From positions 1-64,000 of the forward strand of contig NZ_SRMF01000005.1 in the NCBI RefSeq assembly GCF_004768465.1: a DNA stretch of 64,000 bases. The letters run 5' to 3'. The translations under genes were made by a program, and so were the position numbers. Under the pieces are notes generated by a model. That model made no database searches, was not told where the DNA came from, and worked only from the letters and a program-made list of their open reading frames with translations. Shown here piece after piece: positions 16,517 through 25,338 of the stretch; the first letter of the stretch is position 1; every line of letters starts with the position of its first letter. The DNA is from Natronospirillum operosum. Its GTDB lineage: Bacteria; Pseudomonadota; Gammaproteobacteria; Pseudomonadales; Natronospirillaceae.

Positions 16517-19500
16517 TCACCGCCCCTGCTGCAGCATGAACAGCATGGGCGGCCGGCCTTCATAGGTACCGAAGGAGGCGATGGCGCGGGGACCCACCAG
16601 CTCTCCGGATTCTCCTGGTTCAAGATTCCCATCCTGTCCGTAAGGCCAGGGGTACTGAAGATATGGCGGCACATCGGTCCCCTGTATTCGGGCCCGCAGT
16701 GGTTGCGAATTGCTGTAATCAATGGCGAGGTCGGCTTCCCCGACACTGAATGGATCAGGCAGTGTGATCGAGATGTCGTCAATGTCGTCGTCATTGCCAT
16801 CCCGGGCTGTGAACTGATTGGCTGCCAGATCGGGCAGAACCCCCTCCGCTTCCCCGTGTACATCAAAACGATCATTGCGCCAGATCTCGACGGCCACAGG
16901 CAGCCTCAGTGTGCGATCAACAGGCCCCTGTGCCGATCGAAGGGTGAGTCTCCCGTATACCAGTTCTATACCCGAGTTTATGTTCTCTGTCAGGCCAATG
17001 CAGGTGCCGTCACCGTTTCTTAGACACACTCCGTCGGAATCCTTGAACGCATCTTCTTCGTACGTGAATTGCAGAGCTATGGGATCTGGCCACTGATCAT
17101 CGTCCGGCAGTGTATCCACCTTGGAGAGAGTCAATTCCTGGTTGGCATCAATCAGCAACTCCCTCTGCCAGTCCTGAAGCAGATCAGAATCCATGCTGGC
17201 TTCAAAAGGAGATATAACAAGCGGTCCGCCAGCGCTCATGTCTTCATGCCGGGCAAGCGAGAGCAAGGCGTCTGGGTCTGAGATGGTATCGGGGAGTTTG
17301 TTGAAATCGCCTGTGTAGTTTTCTGTGATACTACCACTCAGAGGTTCACTGCTGTCTGGTCTTGCGGAGTAAGGTGTCAGTACAACGGATGGTGGCGCTC
17401 CCCAGCCGAACGTCTGTCCCTGAAATATATAGTCTCCGCTCGAGTTTGGAGAACTGAGGCTGGCGCCTTGCCAGTCGACGAAAAATTCATAGGGTATAAA
17501 CCGCCCCACTGGCTCGGAGGTGGCGGAGTCTGTTGGCCCGTTGTTCTGACCCAGATAGGAATCCAGATCTGCGCTCAGTTCGACAATGCCGACTTCCGGC
17601 CACAGCAAGGGCACTGATGCAGTGCCGTCCTCGAAGTCACTGGCAGACAATGTGGTCTGGCCGCCAAGGTCGGGCTCATTGCCGCCGTCGTCAGGGTCCG
17701 GCAGCAGCAGCTCTGCTGTCAGACTTGCAGCGAAACCAGGGCTACCCTCGCGGCCAAAGTTGCGGGTGATCTGGCCCTGTGCATTATGCGCCTCGACGGT
17801 GGCAATGAACTCGGCACCGGCGTAGGCAAAGGGGCTGCCCGTGGGACCTGCGGCCTCCGGATTGTCGACGGTGTCACTGTCAGCCGGATCCGTGCCCGGG
17901 TGGCAGTCACCGGCTTCATTCACCTCACAGTAGATGTCGGCAAACAGGAATCGGTGGGGCCAGAAAGTCAGCTCCCGGTCACCGATCAGCTCCAGCGTCA
18001 GGGTTTCCGCCTCCACATCGATGGTCAGGCCTGCTTCCAGTTCGAGTCGGCCGGCGTCGTCATACTGGACGGTAAAGGCTTCAGTGCTTAGGCCGTCATT
18101 GTCAAAGCTGACATCGAAAGTAGGGGTCGCCGGAGAGCTGGCAGAACCGGTCTCTACCGGTGTGCCGTTGATCTGCAGGCTCCGAGGGTTACCCGGGTAG
18201 GGTGTATCCGGATTGACTGTGGTTGCCGACCAGAGCACTTGCTGTGTCTCGCCACTCAGCGCCGGGCCACAGGCACCGGTTTCATTGTCGGTTTCAATGG
18301 CTTGCAGGCGGAACAGGCCATCATACTCCTGGCCGGCGGTTAGTGTCGTCATTTCCTGATCAATACCGGTCAGTACAAGCGCTGTATCTACAAACTCCAG
18401 GGTGCAGTCGGTGCCGCCATTGCATCTTACCTGGCCCTCTTCAGGGGTAGGGGAAATAGGTGTGACACCCAGGGTGGTGGTTCCGGCTTCGGTAAGGGCG
18501 AGTCTGCGCGCAGTGTTTTCGGTAAAGGTGATATCTGCACCTCCAGTCCACTGCCCGCCGTTGCTGCTGGTGGCGGTAAGGTTGACCTCGCCGGTATACA
18601 AGGTCCCACAGTCGCTGGTTGCGCAGGCGCGGAAGGTAACTTCTGCAGCCCGGCAGGTCAGGGCAGGGGATGAGAATGAGAGCTCGATGTACTCCAGTGA
18701 CTCCTCCGGCAAAGGATCATCGGTTTCCCAGTAGAATCTGACTTGTCCGTTGGCTCCGGAGCCAGGCAATGCATCCTGGCAGCCGGGTTCATTGTTACAG
18801 ATCAGGCCGCCGCCACCGCCACCGCCCGGCAGCTGACCGATCATTGCTGCAGAGTCAGATGTGGCGCCGTCGCCACCTGCGCCGCCGCCGGTAGGTCCAG
18901 TTCCCCCCTGCTCAAGTGCCGCATCATTGCCAGCACTGTTGATGCCGGCTGCTGAGCCGCCGCCGCCCCCGTAGTCTGCGCCATCTGCGCCATCGCCACC
19001 GCTGAAACGGTCGACTCCAATCGAGTCCTCACGCTGCCCTCCGGCACCGCCCGTTGCACCTGCACCGTCGCTCCCCCCGACACCTCGCAATATGAGCGTG
19101 GATTGACCGCTGCGTCTCAGCCAACTGGCGCGCTCGCCCGCTGGCCCGTCCGGATCGCCAACAAAATATTCGAAGGTTTCACCGGGAGTTGTGGAAAGAT
19201 GACGTCGAGACATGGCGCCACCGCCACCACCCCCTCCGCCCAGGGCATTTGCTCCTGCTTGTTCTGTGCCTTCAGCACCGTGACCACCTGCGCCCCAGGC
19301 TTCAACAGTGATGCTGGTGACGCCGTCAGGCACCACAAAGGTACCTGCTCCCGGTTCAACCGACAGCTCTTCATCCGTGTCGGCGCATGGCCCTACATTC
19401 ACGTTCTGGTCACAGGTGCTGCCCACAACGGTGCCGTTGTTGTTCAGGGTAGGAGCGTTGACATAGCCGGTGATGGTACCGTTGTTGTTGACGCTGCCGC

Positions 19501-20206
19501 TGGCATTCACATTGCCGTTGATGACAGTGTTGTTGCTGAGATTGATGTTGTTCCCCTCAACATTTCCGTTGATCTCCGAGTTCTCTCCTACATTGATGTT
19601 GTTGGCGCCCAGGTCTCCGTTGATCTGAACATTGTTGCCAATATTGGCATCGCCCTCTACGGTCACCAAGCCAGCGATCACAGCGTTGTTGCCCAGGTTC
19701 AGGTTACCGCCAATGGTGATTCCGCCGTCAATTGTTGCGTTGTTGGTCGTGTTCACGGAACCATCGACACTCAGGTTGGCGTTGATAACGGCATTGTTGC
19801 CCGGGTTAACATTGCCGCCCACATTGATGAACATGTTACTGGATGAAGAGTTTATATTGACCTCAAGTCCATTCCCGAACGTGAAATCGCCAGCGATGTT
19901 GAGAACAGTGGGTTCGGCTGTGCTGGTCAATATGAAGGCGTCATTGTTGCCCAGAATGAGGTTGCCGGGACAATCGACAGTGTATCCGGTGACTGTGCAG
20001 TTTCCGTTGGCAAAAGCGGAGTTGTTGCTGGTGGTGTCCACATTGGGGAAAAAGTAATCTGCCGCGAACACCTTTGAGGTCAGTATCAGTAACAGGCTGA
20101 ATACAAGTAATCTGCCGGGTCGGAGACAATAGCTGGCTCCGGGAAGATATGCCGAGGCGCTCTGTAGTCGGAGGCCCGCTGTTCTCACAGACTGGTTGTT
20201 GCTCAT
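16517..20206 (-). CDS. mshQ: MshQ-like giant mosaic surface protein (DUF6701 C-terminal region)
   Basis: A 1229-residue last gene of the MSHA locus. Visible parts: a signal peptide with hydrophobic core LLVFSLLLILTS and cleavage after VFA (about 48); Asn/Gly-rich short beta-repeats (about 100-265, units such as GNVNASGSVNNNG and LGNNAVI) that would form a beta-solenoid; a glycine-rich domain (about 283-492) beginning GTFVVPDGVTSITVEAWGAGG, with runs of up to 8 Gly; and a Cys-containing C-terminal region (about 505-1229) like the DUF6701 part of Vibrio MshQ. Probable role: pilus-associated or tip adhesin outside the cell (inference). The ATG at 20206 overlaps the mshP stop as ATGA. Cys pairs suggest disulfides. 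Confidence 0.8.
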   Translation of the reverse strand: MSNNQSVRTAGLRLQSASAYLPGASYCLRPGRLLVFSLLLILTSKVFAADYFFPNVDTTSNNSAFANGNCTVTGYTVDCPGNLILGNNDAFILTSTAEPTVLNIAGDFTFGNGLEVNINSSSSNMFINVGGNVNPGNNAVINANLSVDGSVNTTNNATIDGGITIGGNLNLGNNAVIAGLVTVEGDANIGNNVQINGDLGANNINVGENSEINGNVEGNNINLSNNTVINGNVNASGSVNNNGTITGYVNAPTLNNNGTVVGSTCDQNVNVGPCADTDEELSVEPGAGTFVVPDGVTSITVEAWGAGGHGAEGTEQAGANALGGGGGGGGAMSRRHLSTTPGETFEYFVGDPDGPAGERASWLRRSGQSTLILRGVGGSDGAGATGGAGGQREDSIGVDRFSGGDGADGADYGGGGGSAAGINSAGNDAALEQGGTGPTGGGAGGDGATSDSAAMIGQLPGGGGGGGLICNNEPGCQDALPGSGANGQVRFYWETDDPLPEESLEYIELSFSSPALTCRAAEVTFRACATSDCGTLYTGEVNLTATSSNGGQWTGGADITFTENTARRLALTEAGTTTLGVTPISPTPEEGQVRCNGGTDCTLEFVDTALVLTGIDQEMTTLTAGQEYDGLFRLQAIETDNETGACGPALSGETQQVLWSATTVNPDTPYPGNPRSLQINGTPVETGSASSPATPTFDVSFDNDGLSTEAFTVQYDDAGRLELEAGLTIDVEAETLTLELIGDRELTFWPHRFLFADIYCEVNEAGDCHPGTDPADSDTVDNPEAAGPTGSPFAYAGAEFIATVEAHNAQGQITRNFGREGSPGFAASLTAELLLPDPDDGGNEPDLGGQTTLSASDFEDGTASVPLLWPEVGIVELSADLDSYLGQNNGPTDSATSEPVGRFIPYEFFVDWQGASLSSPNSSGDYIFQGQTFGWGAPPSVVLTPYSARPDSSEPLSGSITENYTGDFNKLPDTISDPDALLSLARHEDMSAGGPLVISPFEASMDSDLLQDWQRELLIDANQELTLSKVDTLPDDDQWPDPIALQFTYEEDAFKDSDGVCLRNGDGTCIGLTENINSGIELVYGRLTLRSAQGPVDRTLRLPVAVEIWRNDRFDVHGEAEGVLPDLAANQFTARDGNDDDIDDISITLPDPFSVGEADLAIDYSNSQPLRARIQGTDVPPYLQYPWPYGQDGNLEPGESGELVGPRAIASFGTYEGRPPMLFMLQQGR

Positions 20207-20634
20207 GGCGTCACCTCCACCACTGACGTCAGGCGTTGCCAGACATATTCCCCATCTGCAGGCGTCAGGCCCTGGCTCTGAACAGTGGCGGTGACGACCC
20301 ATAGCGCCGGTGCCGTGCTGATGGGGGTGCATTCAACCGTTAGCTGCAGGCCGGGGAAGCTGGCTGAGTTCATGTTGGTTATGTCGGGGCAGGTTGCATC
20401 GTCCAGCAACCGGTATGCGGTTAACTCGAGTCCTGATTGGCCGAACATGGCCGCCCGCGTTTTCTGCAGGGCCTGATCCTGGGCGGCGGAGGTATCCACT
20501 GTCAGTTGGCTGATGGCGACGGCGGCTCCGGCCAGGACCACGATCAGAAAGATCACCATGGGCAGCACAAAGCCTCGCTGACGGTGCAGTCGTCGGCAGG
20601 GCTGGTGATGGCGCTTGGGCTGCGGTTGGGTCAT
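20203..20634 (-). CDS. mshP: MSHA biogenesis protein MshP
   Basis: A 143-residue pilin-like accessory protein. It has a basic N-terminus, then RGFVLPMVIFLIVVLAGAAVAIS, a type IV pilin-like hydrophobic helix lacking the Glu5 of canonical pilins (as in MshP/PilX proteins). The rest is a small periplasmic domain with two Cys. It overlaps both mshO and mshQ by 4 bp. Identified mainly by position and the N-terminal segment. Confidence 0.8.
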   Translation of the reverse strand: MTQPQPKRHHQPCRRLHRQRGFVLPMVIFLIVVLAGAAVAISQLTVDTSAAQDQALQKTRAAMFGQSGLELTAYRLLDDATCPDITNMNSASFPGLQLTVECTPISTAPALWVVTATVQSQGLTPADGEYVWQRLTSVVEVTP

Positions 20635-21452
20635 GGCGCATTCACCAGTTGAAAGATACGCACCAGGCGGACCTGCTCGCCGTCCCGGGCCAGGGTGATA
20701 TCGACCAGCAGGCCGGGCGCGGAGTAGGTGCTGCCGATAATGGGTTCGAAGCTGCAGCTTGCAATATCGTTGGACACCAGGCGGTCGCCGGAGGGGGTAA
20801 AGCTTTGTGCACGATTGAGCACACCATCCGTCTCGTCGCAGTTCCAGTCGACTCGTCCCTGAGTGAGGTAGAGCCGGCGGAACAGGGCACCTTCACCATC
20901 AGGGTCGAAGGTATGGTTCTCGGCCAGGGTGAGGGTGGCCGGAGTCCCGGTTGTGCAGTCGGTGTTGTCGATGTCCGCTACAGGACCGCTGACTGGGCTT
21001 TCGTCCTCGTTGGGCCAGTTGTCCCAGGCATCGAGGGCGGAGCCCGTTTGGGCCGGAAAAATCACCGCATGCAGCGGCATCTGACTGTTCAGACAGCCGT
21101 AGACCGTGATCTCGCTGTTGGCGGTGCTCGGATTGAAACTGTCTGAGTAACGCCCGGCTGGCAGGGCGCTTTCGGGGTCGCCGGGTGCCCGGCGTGCCAG
21201 CAGTAACAGGCTCAGATCATTGCCGGCGTTGTCGGGTACGACCGAGTTGGGCACGGCATTGTACAGGTCCTGCTCCAGCCGCTGCATGATGGACTGTGCT
21301 TCCTGTACCAGGGTGGCGCGTCGACTGCTGTCGGAGTAGGCAACGAACTGGTTGGCCACAATAGGTGCGACCACGGCGGCAATAATGCCCGTGATGACGA
21401 TGACGACGATCAGCTCGATCAAGGTAAAGCCGCGTGGGTGCTGATTGGTCAT
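20631..21452 (-). CDS. mshO: MSHA minor pilin MshO
   Basis: A 273-residue prepilin-like protein. The type III signal NQHPRGFTLIELIVVIVITG has the peptidase cleavage Gly-Phe and Glu5. The remainder is a globular minor-pilin domain with several Cys. The start at 21452 overlaps the mshD stop as ATGA; a longer reading adds only five residues. Minor pilins of this set initiate pilus assembly at the inner membrane. Confidence 0.87.
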   Translation of the reverse strand: MTNQHPRGFTLIELIVVIVITGIIAAVVAPIVANQFVAYSDSSRRATLVQEAQSIMQRLEQDLYNAVPNSVVPDNAGNDLSLLLLARRAPGDPESALPAGRYSDSFNPSTANSEITVYGCLNSQMPLHAVIFPAQTGSALDAWDNWPNEDESPVSGPVADIDNTDCTTGTPATLTLAENHTFDPDGEGALFRRLYLTQGRVDWNCDETDGVLNRAQSFTPSGDRLVSNDIASCSFEPIIGSTYSAPGLLVDITLARDGEQVRLVRIFQLVNAP

Positions 21453-22009
21453 GAGCAGCCCTCCCACAGGCTGCTGCGATAGCTGACCAGACGGGTATCG
21501 GCGCCCGCAGGCGCCGAGGCAATGACCTCCACGCGCAGCATGCAGTCCGGGGCGAGCCCGTCAAAGGGTGCCGAGAAGGGCTCGTCAGCATTGCTGGTAA
21601 CTGTCACGCGCACATTGTAGCCGGAGAGACCAACCACAGGGTCGCCATCGGGGGCGGTCAGGCCCCCTTCATGCTGGGTCGCGTTGTAGTCGGCATAGGC
21701 ACAGACATGGTCGAGGTCTGCCACTCGGCTGGACAGTGAATTCAGGTCCGTGCCCGGGCAGGGGTTAGCGCCGGCGTTCTCATCAAAGCGCGGGTCTTCG
21801 CTCGGGGCATAGAAGGGTTTGCTGCTCACCTCGTCCATGAACGATTGCGCCAGGGCCAGGCCTTGGGCGCGCAACATGGGGTCTACGTTAAGCACTGTGG
21901 TGCGACCCAGAGCCGTCAGGATGCCCACAGCTGCAATTCCCAAAACGACGATGGCGATAATCAGCTCGATCAGGGTGACGCCCTGGTGTCTAAGCCGTCT
22001 TACTCCCAT
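21449..22009 (-). CDS. mshD: MSHA minor pilin MshD
   Basis: 186 residues with prepilin motif RHQGVTLIELIIAIVVLG (cleavage after Gly10, Glu5 of the mature protein). The C-terminal half has paired Cys. It overlaps mshC by 10 bp and mshO by 4 bp. The assignment as MshD follows from order C-D-O-P-Q and from PilV-like length. Confidence 0.85.
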   Translation of the reverse strand: MGVRRLRHQGVTLIELIIAIVVLGIAAVGILTALGRTTVLNVDPMLRAQGLALAQSFMDEVSSKPFYAPSEDPRFDENAGANPCPGTDLNSLSSRVADLDHVCAYADYNATQHEGGLTAPDGDPVVGLSGYNVRVTVTSNADEPFSAPFDGLAPDCMLRVEVIASAPAGADTRLVSYRSSLWEGCS

Positions 22010-22515
22010 CGAACGTACCCCGTGGTGTCATCCACCCTGATCATCCGCCCGGACGGCAGATGATTGTACACCCGGCTGCCGGTGCCGGGTGCCGTGAGGT
22101 CAACGGCATTGTCATAGAACAGCGCTTCTCCGCGCGGGCTGAACACGATCCGAAAGCTGGTGGAGCCATTGTCCTGCAGGTCGGCAATGCGCGTGGCATT
22201 GATGAAGCCGAGAGGTGTACTCAATGATTTGTCTGCCAGCGGCTCGGAGCAGTCGCTACTGTTCTCTATGAACGCTGCCAGCTCGTCGCCGGAAAAATCG
22301 GCCAGCACATAGCATTGCGAAGCCAGCGCATGGGCGCGCAGTCGATTCAGGCTGGATACCACCTGGCGCACATCAAACTGACTCTGGAACAGGGTGACAT
22401 TGGGCAGGCGGGGAATGGCCACTGCTGCCAGTATGCTCAGCAGTATGATGACGGTGATCAGCTCGATCAGTGTAAAGCCAGTCTGTGACCGCTCAGAAGT
22501 CTGCAACTGCTGCAT
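22000..22515 (-). CDS. mshC: MSHA minor pilin MshC
   Basis: 171 residues. The prepilin leader SERSQTGFTLIELITVIILLS is followed by a periplasmic domain containing two Cys and PSGRMIRVDDTTGYVRWE at the end. The ATG at 22515 gives a 12-13 residue leader before the cleavage Gly-Phe; an upstream in-frame ATG would add 23 residues and spoil the leader. First gene of the mshCDOPQ block, 86 nt after the diguanylate cyclase gene. Confidence 0.85.
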   Translation of the reverse strand: MQQLQTSERSQTGFTLIELITVIILLSILAAVAIPRLPNVTLFQSQFDVRQVVSSLNRLRAHALASQCYVLADFSGDELAAFIENSSDCSEPLADKSLSTPLGFINATRIADLQDNGSTSFRIVFSPRGEALFYDNAVDLTAPGTGSRVYNHLPSGRMIRVDDTTGYVRWE

Positions 22516-22601
22516 GGTACTGTTACTTGTGATGATTAACCCGAGCATAGCCCGGTGCAGTGACCGGCTGCAACCGGCATTCATGCCGCCGCGGGGCAGG
22601 G

Positions 22602-24527
22602 TTACTGGCCTGCCAGTTCGGTCTGCTCCTGATCTTGATGCTTCTGGCTGTACATGGACTGGTCGGCCACGCGCACCAGGGTATCGACATCAGTGCCGTC
22701 CCGAGGGCAACTGGCGATGCCGACGCTGGCGGACAGACAGGCTGTGTGCGGGCCCAGGTTATAGTCCTGACCCAACGCCTCACTGATCTTGTCGACCAGG
22801 CCTTGCGCTGTCTCGGGGCCGCATTCCAGGGCGATAACGGCAAATTCATCGCCGGCCAGGCGGGCGACCGTATCCGACTCTCTGACCACTTCGCGCAACC
22901 GGGCGGCAATCTGGCGCAGCAGTTCGTCCCCGGCGTGATGACCCAGAGAGTCATTGACCGCCTTGAAGCCATCCATATCCAGATAGAGCAGGCTGGCCGG
23001 TCGTTCATAGCGCAGGCTGCTGGTGATGGCCTGGCGCAGTCGGTCGTAGAAGAGAACGCGATTGGGCAGGCTGGTCAGGCTGTCGTGAGTGGCCTGCCAT
23101 TGCAGTTTTTTCTGCGCCGTCTTGCGGGCTGTGATGTTCAGCACGATCAGCAGTACCTCGTCGGGTCCCAGTGGGGTGCTGCGGACTTCGAAATACTGCT
23201 CTTCTTCATTATCGTTGAGCGCCCTGTGTTCGAACGTCTGCATCTTGTCGGTATCCAGCGTCAGACGCACATACTCGAGCACTTTCCGGGCCAGGGAGCG
23301 GGGCAGCACGGCGCTGATATGACGCCCCATAAAGCGGTCGGTCGGCAGCGGCAGTTCATTGCCTTCACCCGGCTCGAAGTCCAGCACCTTGCCTCTGGCG
23401 GAGACAGTCACCAGGGTGTCCGGCAGGGCACTGACTATGGCCTGGTTGCGCTGATAGCTGGCAGCCAGGGCCCGTTCGCCCCGATGCAGCTGACTGACAG
23501 CCTGACGGCGGCGCCAGGCCAGCCAGCCGAGTGCTATGACCAGAGCCGTGCCAATCAGGGCGATCAGGGCATAGCGGTGTTGCTGCTCACGGACAAAAGC
23601 GGCCACATCCTGCTTGACCGGTGCTCTGTCCTCGCCGACAAACACCTGCAGCCCCCAGTCGGGCAGGGTGGTGTAAGCCACCTGACGGTTGATCCCATCG
23701 GGCGCCGGGTTTTCAATCAACAAGCCCGCCTCGCCAAGAGGCAGGTTGGGCCTCTCCAGCAGCGACATACGGGTACCGGGAACCACCGGCGTAAAGGGGC
23801 TGGTCATCATGATTTCGCCGCTGGAATGCACCACAACCGAGCGCACATGCTCATTGGCCGTGACATCGCCCAGCCCGCCAGCCAGAGTGGGCAGATCCAG
23901 CGCAGCAACGATCACGCCCATCAGTTCCTCTTCCGGCCCCAAAACCGGGCGACTGATGGCGACAAAGGGTGTTTCATTCTGGATGCGGGCCACCATGGGC
24001 AGAGAAATATAATGCGTATCACCGCCCGCCAAATGAGTGCGGAAATAATCCCGGTCATAGACGTTGGGGGTGTTGGGGTTGCCGTGGGTCCAGGCAATGA
24101 TGTCACCCTGCAGATCGAAGTAGAGCAGCTCGGTAATATGCGGGGCTGGTTCATTCTGAGCGTGCAGCAGGGTGGTCAGTCGCTCGCGGTCCTGATCAAA
24201 GTCGGTTACAAACTGGCGCACCGAACGCAGTGTCTGGTCGGCATGTTCGAGGTGGCTGGTCAACAGCTCACTCTGCAGGCGGGCCAGCAACTCGGTGCGC
24301 TGCTCGATCTGGCTGTGGGCGAAGTCCCGGTACTGTTGAGTACTGTTGAGATAAGACCAGGTGAGATAACCAATGCCGCCCAGCCAGGCGAGAAACAGCA
24401 TGGCTATGGCAGAACCGGGAGAGCGCTGCAGCGCCGCCGGATGCAGGGCCAACACGCGCGATTTCGGTGGGCTCGAGGCCTGCCGCTTGTCCTTGTTGCC
24501 CCTGCTCTGGCCCGAATTGGCTGACAT
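22602..24527 (-). CDS. Membrane diguanylate cyclase with periplasmic Cache-like sensor and PAS domain
   Basis: 641 residues. Order: TM helix about 40-60; a roughly 260-residue periplasmic double-Cache-like sensor (YDRDYFRTHLAGGDTHYIS and FVAISRPVLGPEEELMGVIVAALD are typical); second TM (ALIALIGTALVIALGWLAW); PAS about 355-470; and a GGDEF domain about 475-635. The active loop reads AGDEF (558-562), a variant found in working cyclases. The product-inhibition I-site RxxD (RESD, 549-552) lies exactly five residues before it. It makes c-di-GMP from two GTP in response to an unknown periplasmic ligand. There is no EAL domain. It lies inside the MSHA locus, whose ATPase binds c-di-GMP. An upstream GTG (24569) is an alternative start. 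Confidence 0.88.
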   Translation of the reverse strand: MSANSGQSRGNKDKRQASSPPKSRVLALHPAALQRSPGSAIAMLFLAWLGGIGYLTWSYLNSTQQYRDFAHSQIEQRTELLARLQSELLTSHLEHADQTLRSVRQFVTDFDQDRERLTTLLHAQNEPAPHITELLYFDLQGDIIAWTHGNPNTPNVYDRDYFRTHLAGGDTHYISLPMVARIQNETPFVAISRPVLGPEEELMGVIVAALDLPTLAGGLGDVTANEHVRSVVVHSSGEIMMTSPFTPVVPGTRMSLLERPNLPLGEAGLLIENPAPDGINRQVAYTTLPDWGLQVFVGEDRAPVKQDVAAFVREQQHRYALIALIGTALVIALGWLAWRRRQAVSQLHRGERALAASYQRNQAIVSALPDTLVTVSARGKVLDFEPGEGNELPLPTDRFMGRHISAVLPRSLARKVLEYVRLTLDTDKMQTFEHRALNDNEEEQYFEVRSTPLGPDEVLLIVLNITARKTAQKKLQWQATHDSLTSLPNRVLFYDRLRQAITSSLRYERPASLLYLDMDGFKAVNDSLGHHAGDELLRQIAARLREVVRESDTVARLAGDEFAVIALECGPETAQGLVDKISEALGQDYNLGPHTACLSASVGIASCPRDGTDVDTLVRVADQSMYSQKHQDQEQTELAGQ

Positions 24528-24700
24528 CTTTACTCGGATCCGGCCTGAAAAACGACCAGTGTAAGACACTGTAAAGCAGTTTTCACGTCCTGATGGTGAA
24601 TTATTGCCCGCTACGTCGCCAAACAGCGGTGGATTCTGTTATTGGTTGGAGAATGGCCATCACCGGAAGTGGTGGCCAGCCAGCGGCCTGCTACTTCGCG

Positions 24701-25258
24701 TCAATTGGCGAGATGCTGTTTCAGGCCGGCGGGGAGGCGCCCAGGTTCAAAGATCTCGATCCAGTAGCCATCAGGGTCCTTGATAAAGGCAATGTCATTC
24801 ATCTTGCCGTCCTGCGGACGCTTGACGAAGGGCACGCCGAGCTCTTCGAAGCGGTGGCAGGCGGCATCCAGTTCCGGCACGGCAAAGCCGATGTGGCCGA
24901 ATCCCTTGGGCTCGTTATTGCCATTGTGATAGGCCACATCAGGGTCGTTTTCGGTGCCCCAGTTGTGGGTCAGTTCCAGCAGGGCGGGGCGACTGAAAGT
25001 CTGTACCAGGCGTTGGTCAGCATTGTCCGACCATTGTTTCAGGTCCTTGCTGTCGATGGCCGCGAGGAAAAACAGGGTGAACTGCATGTCCGGAAAGTCC
25101 AGTTTGCGCACCAGCGTCATGCCCATGACGCGGGTGTAGAAGTCCAGTGTGCGTTCCGGGTCCTTGATGCGCAGCATGGTCTGGTTGAAGACAAAGCCCT
25201 CGGTGGCCGGGTCGCGGTTTTCGTTCAGGCCGGGGGTGGATTCAAAGTGGCGACTCAT
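24701..25258 (-). CDS. gloA: Glyoxalase I (lactoylglutathione lyase)
   Basis: Converts the methylglyoxal-glutathione hemithioacetal to S-lactoylglutathione. 185 residues: the longer, Zn-type class with an N-terminal extension, like GloA3 of Pseudomonas. The four metal ligands are visible: Gln26, Glu95, His122 and Glu168. AGGAG lies about 9 nt before the ATG. It sits between lhgO and the diguanylate cyclase, all minus strand, within the pilus locus, with no obvious tie to pili. Confidence 0.93.
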   Translation of the reverse strand: MSRHFESTPGLNENRDPATEGFVFNQTMLRIKDPERTLDFYTRVMGMTLVRKLDFPDMQFTLFFLAAIDSKDLKQWSDNADQRLVQTFSRPALLELTHNWGTENDPDVAYHNGNNEPKGFGHIGFAVPELDAACHRFEELGVPFVKRPQDGKMNDIAFIKDPDGYWIEIFEPGRLPAGLKQHLAN

Positions 25259-25338
25259 GATGGATTAAACTCCTGATTACACAACAACAGTGCCAAGACT
25301 AGCCATGGACGTGAGCGGCTGCAAATCGGCCCGGGGCA

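Noticed and set aside
22560-24524. 654-codon open frame opposite the diguanylate cyclase
   Set aside because: Antisense to a protein with clear Cache, PAS and GGDEF features; no motif, signal or RBS of its own.
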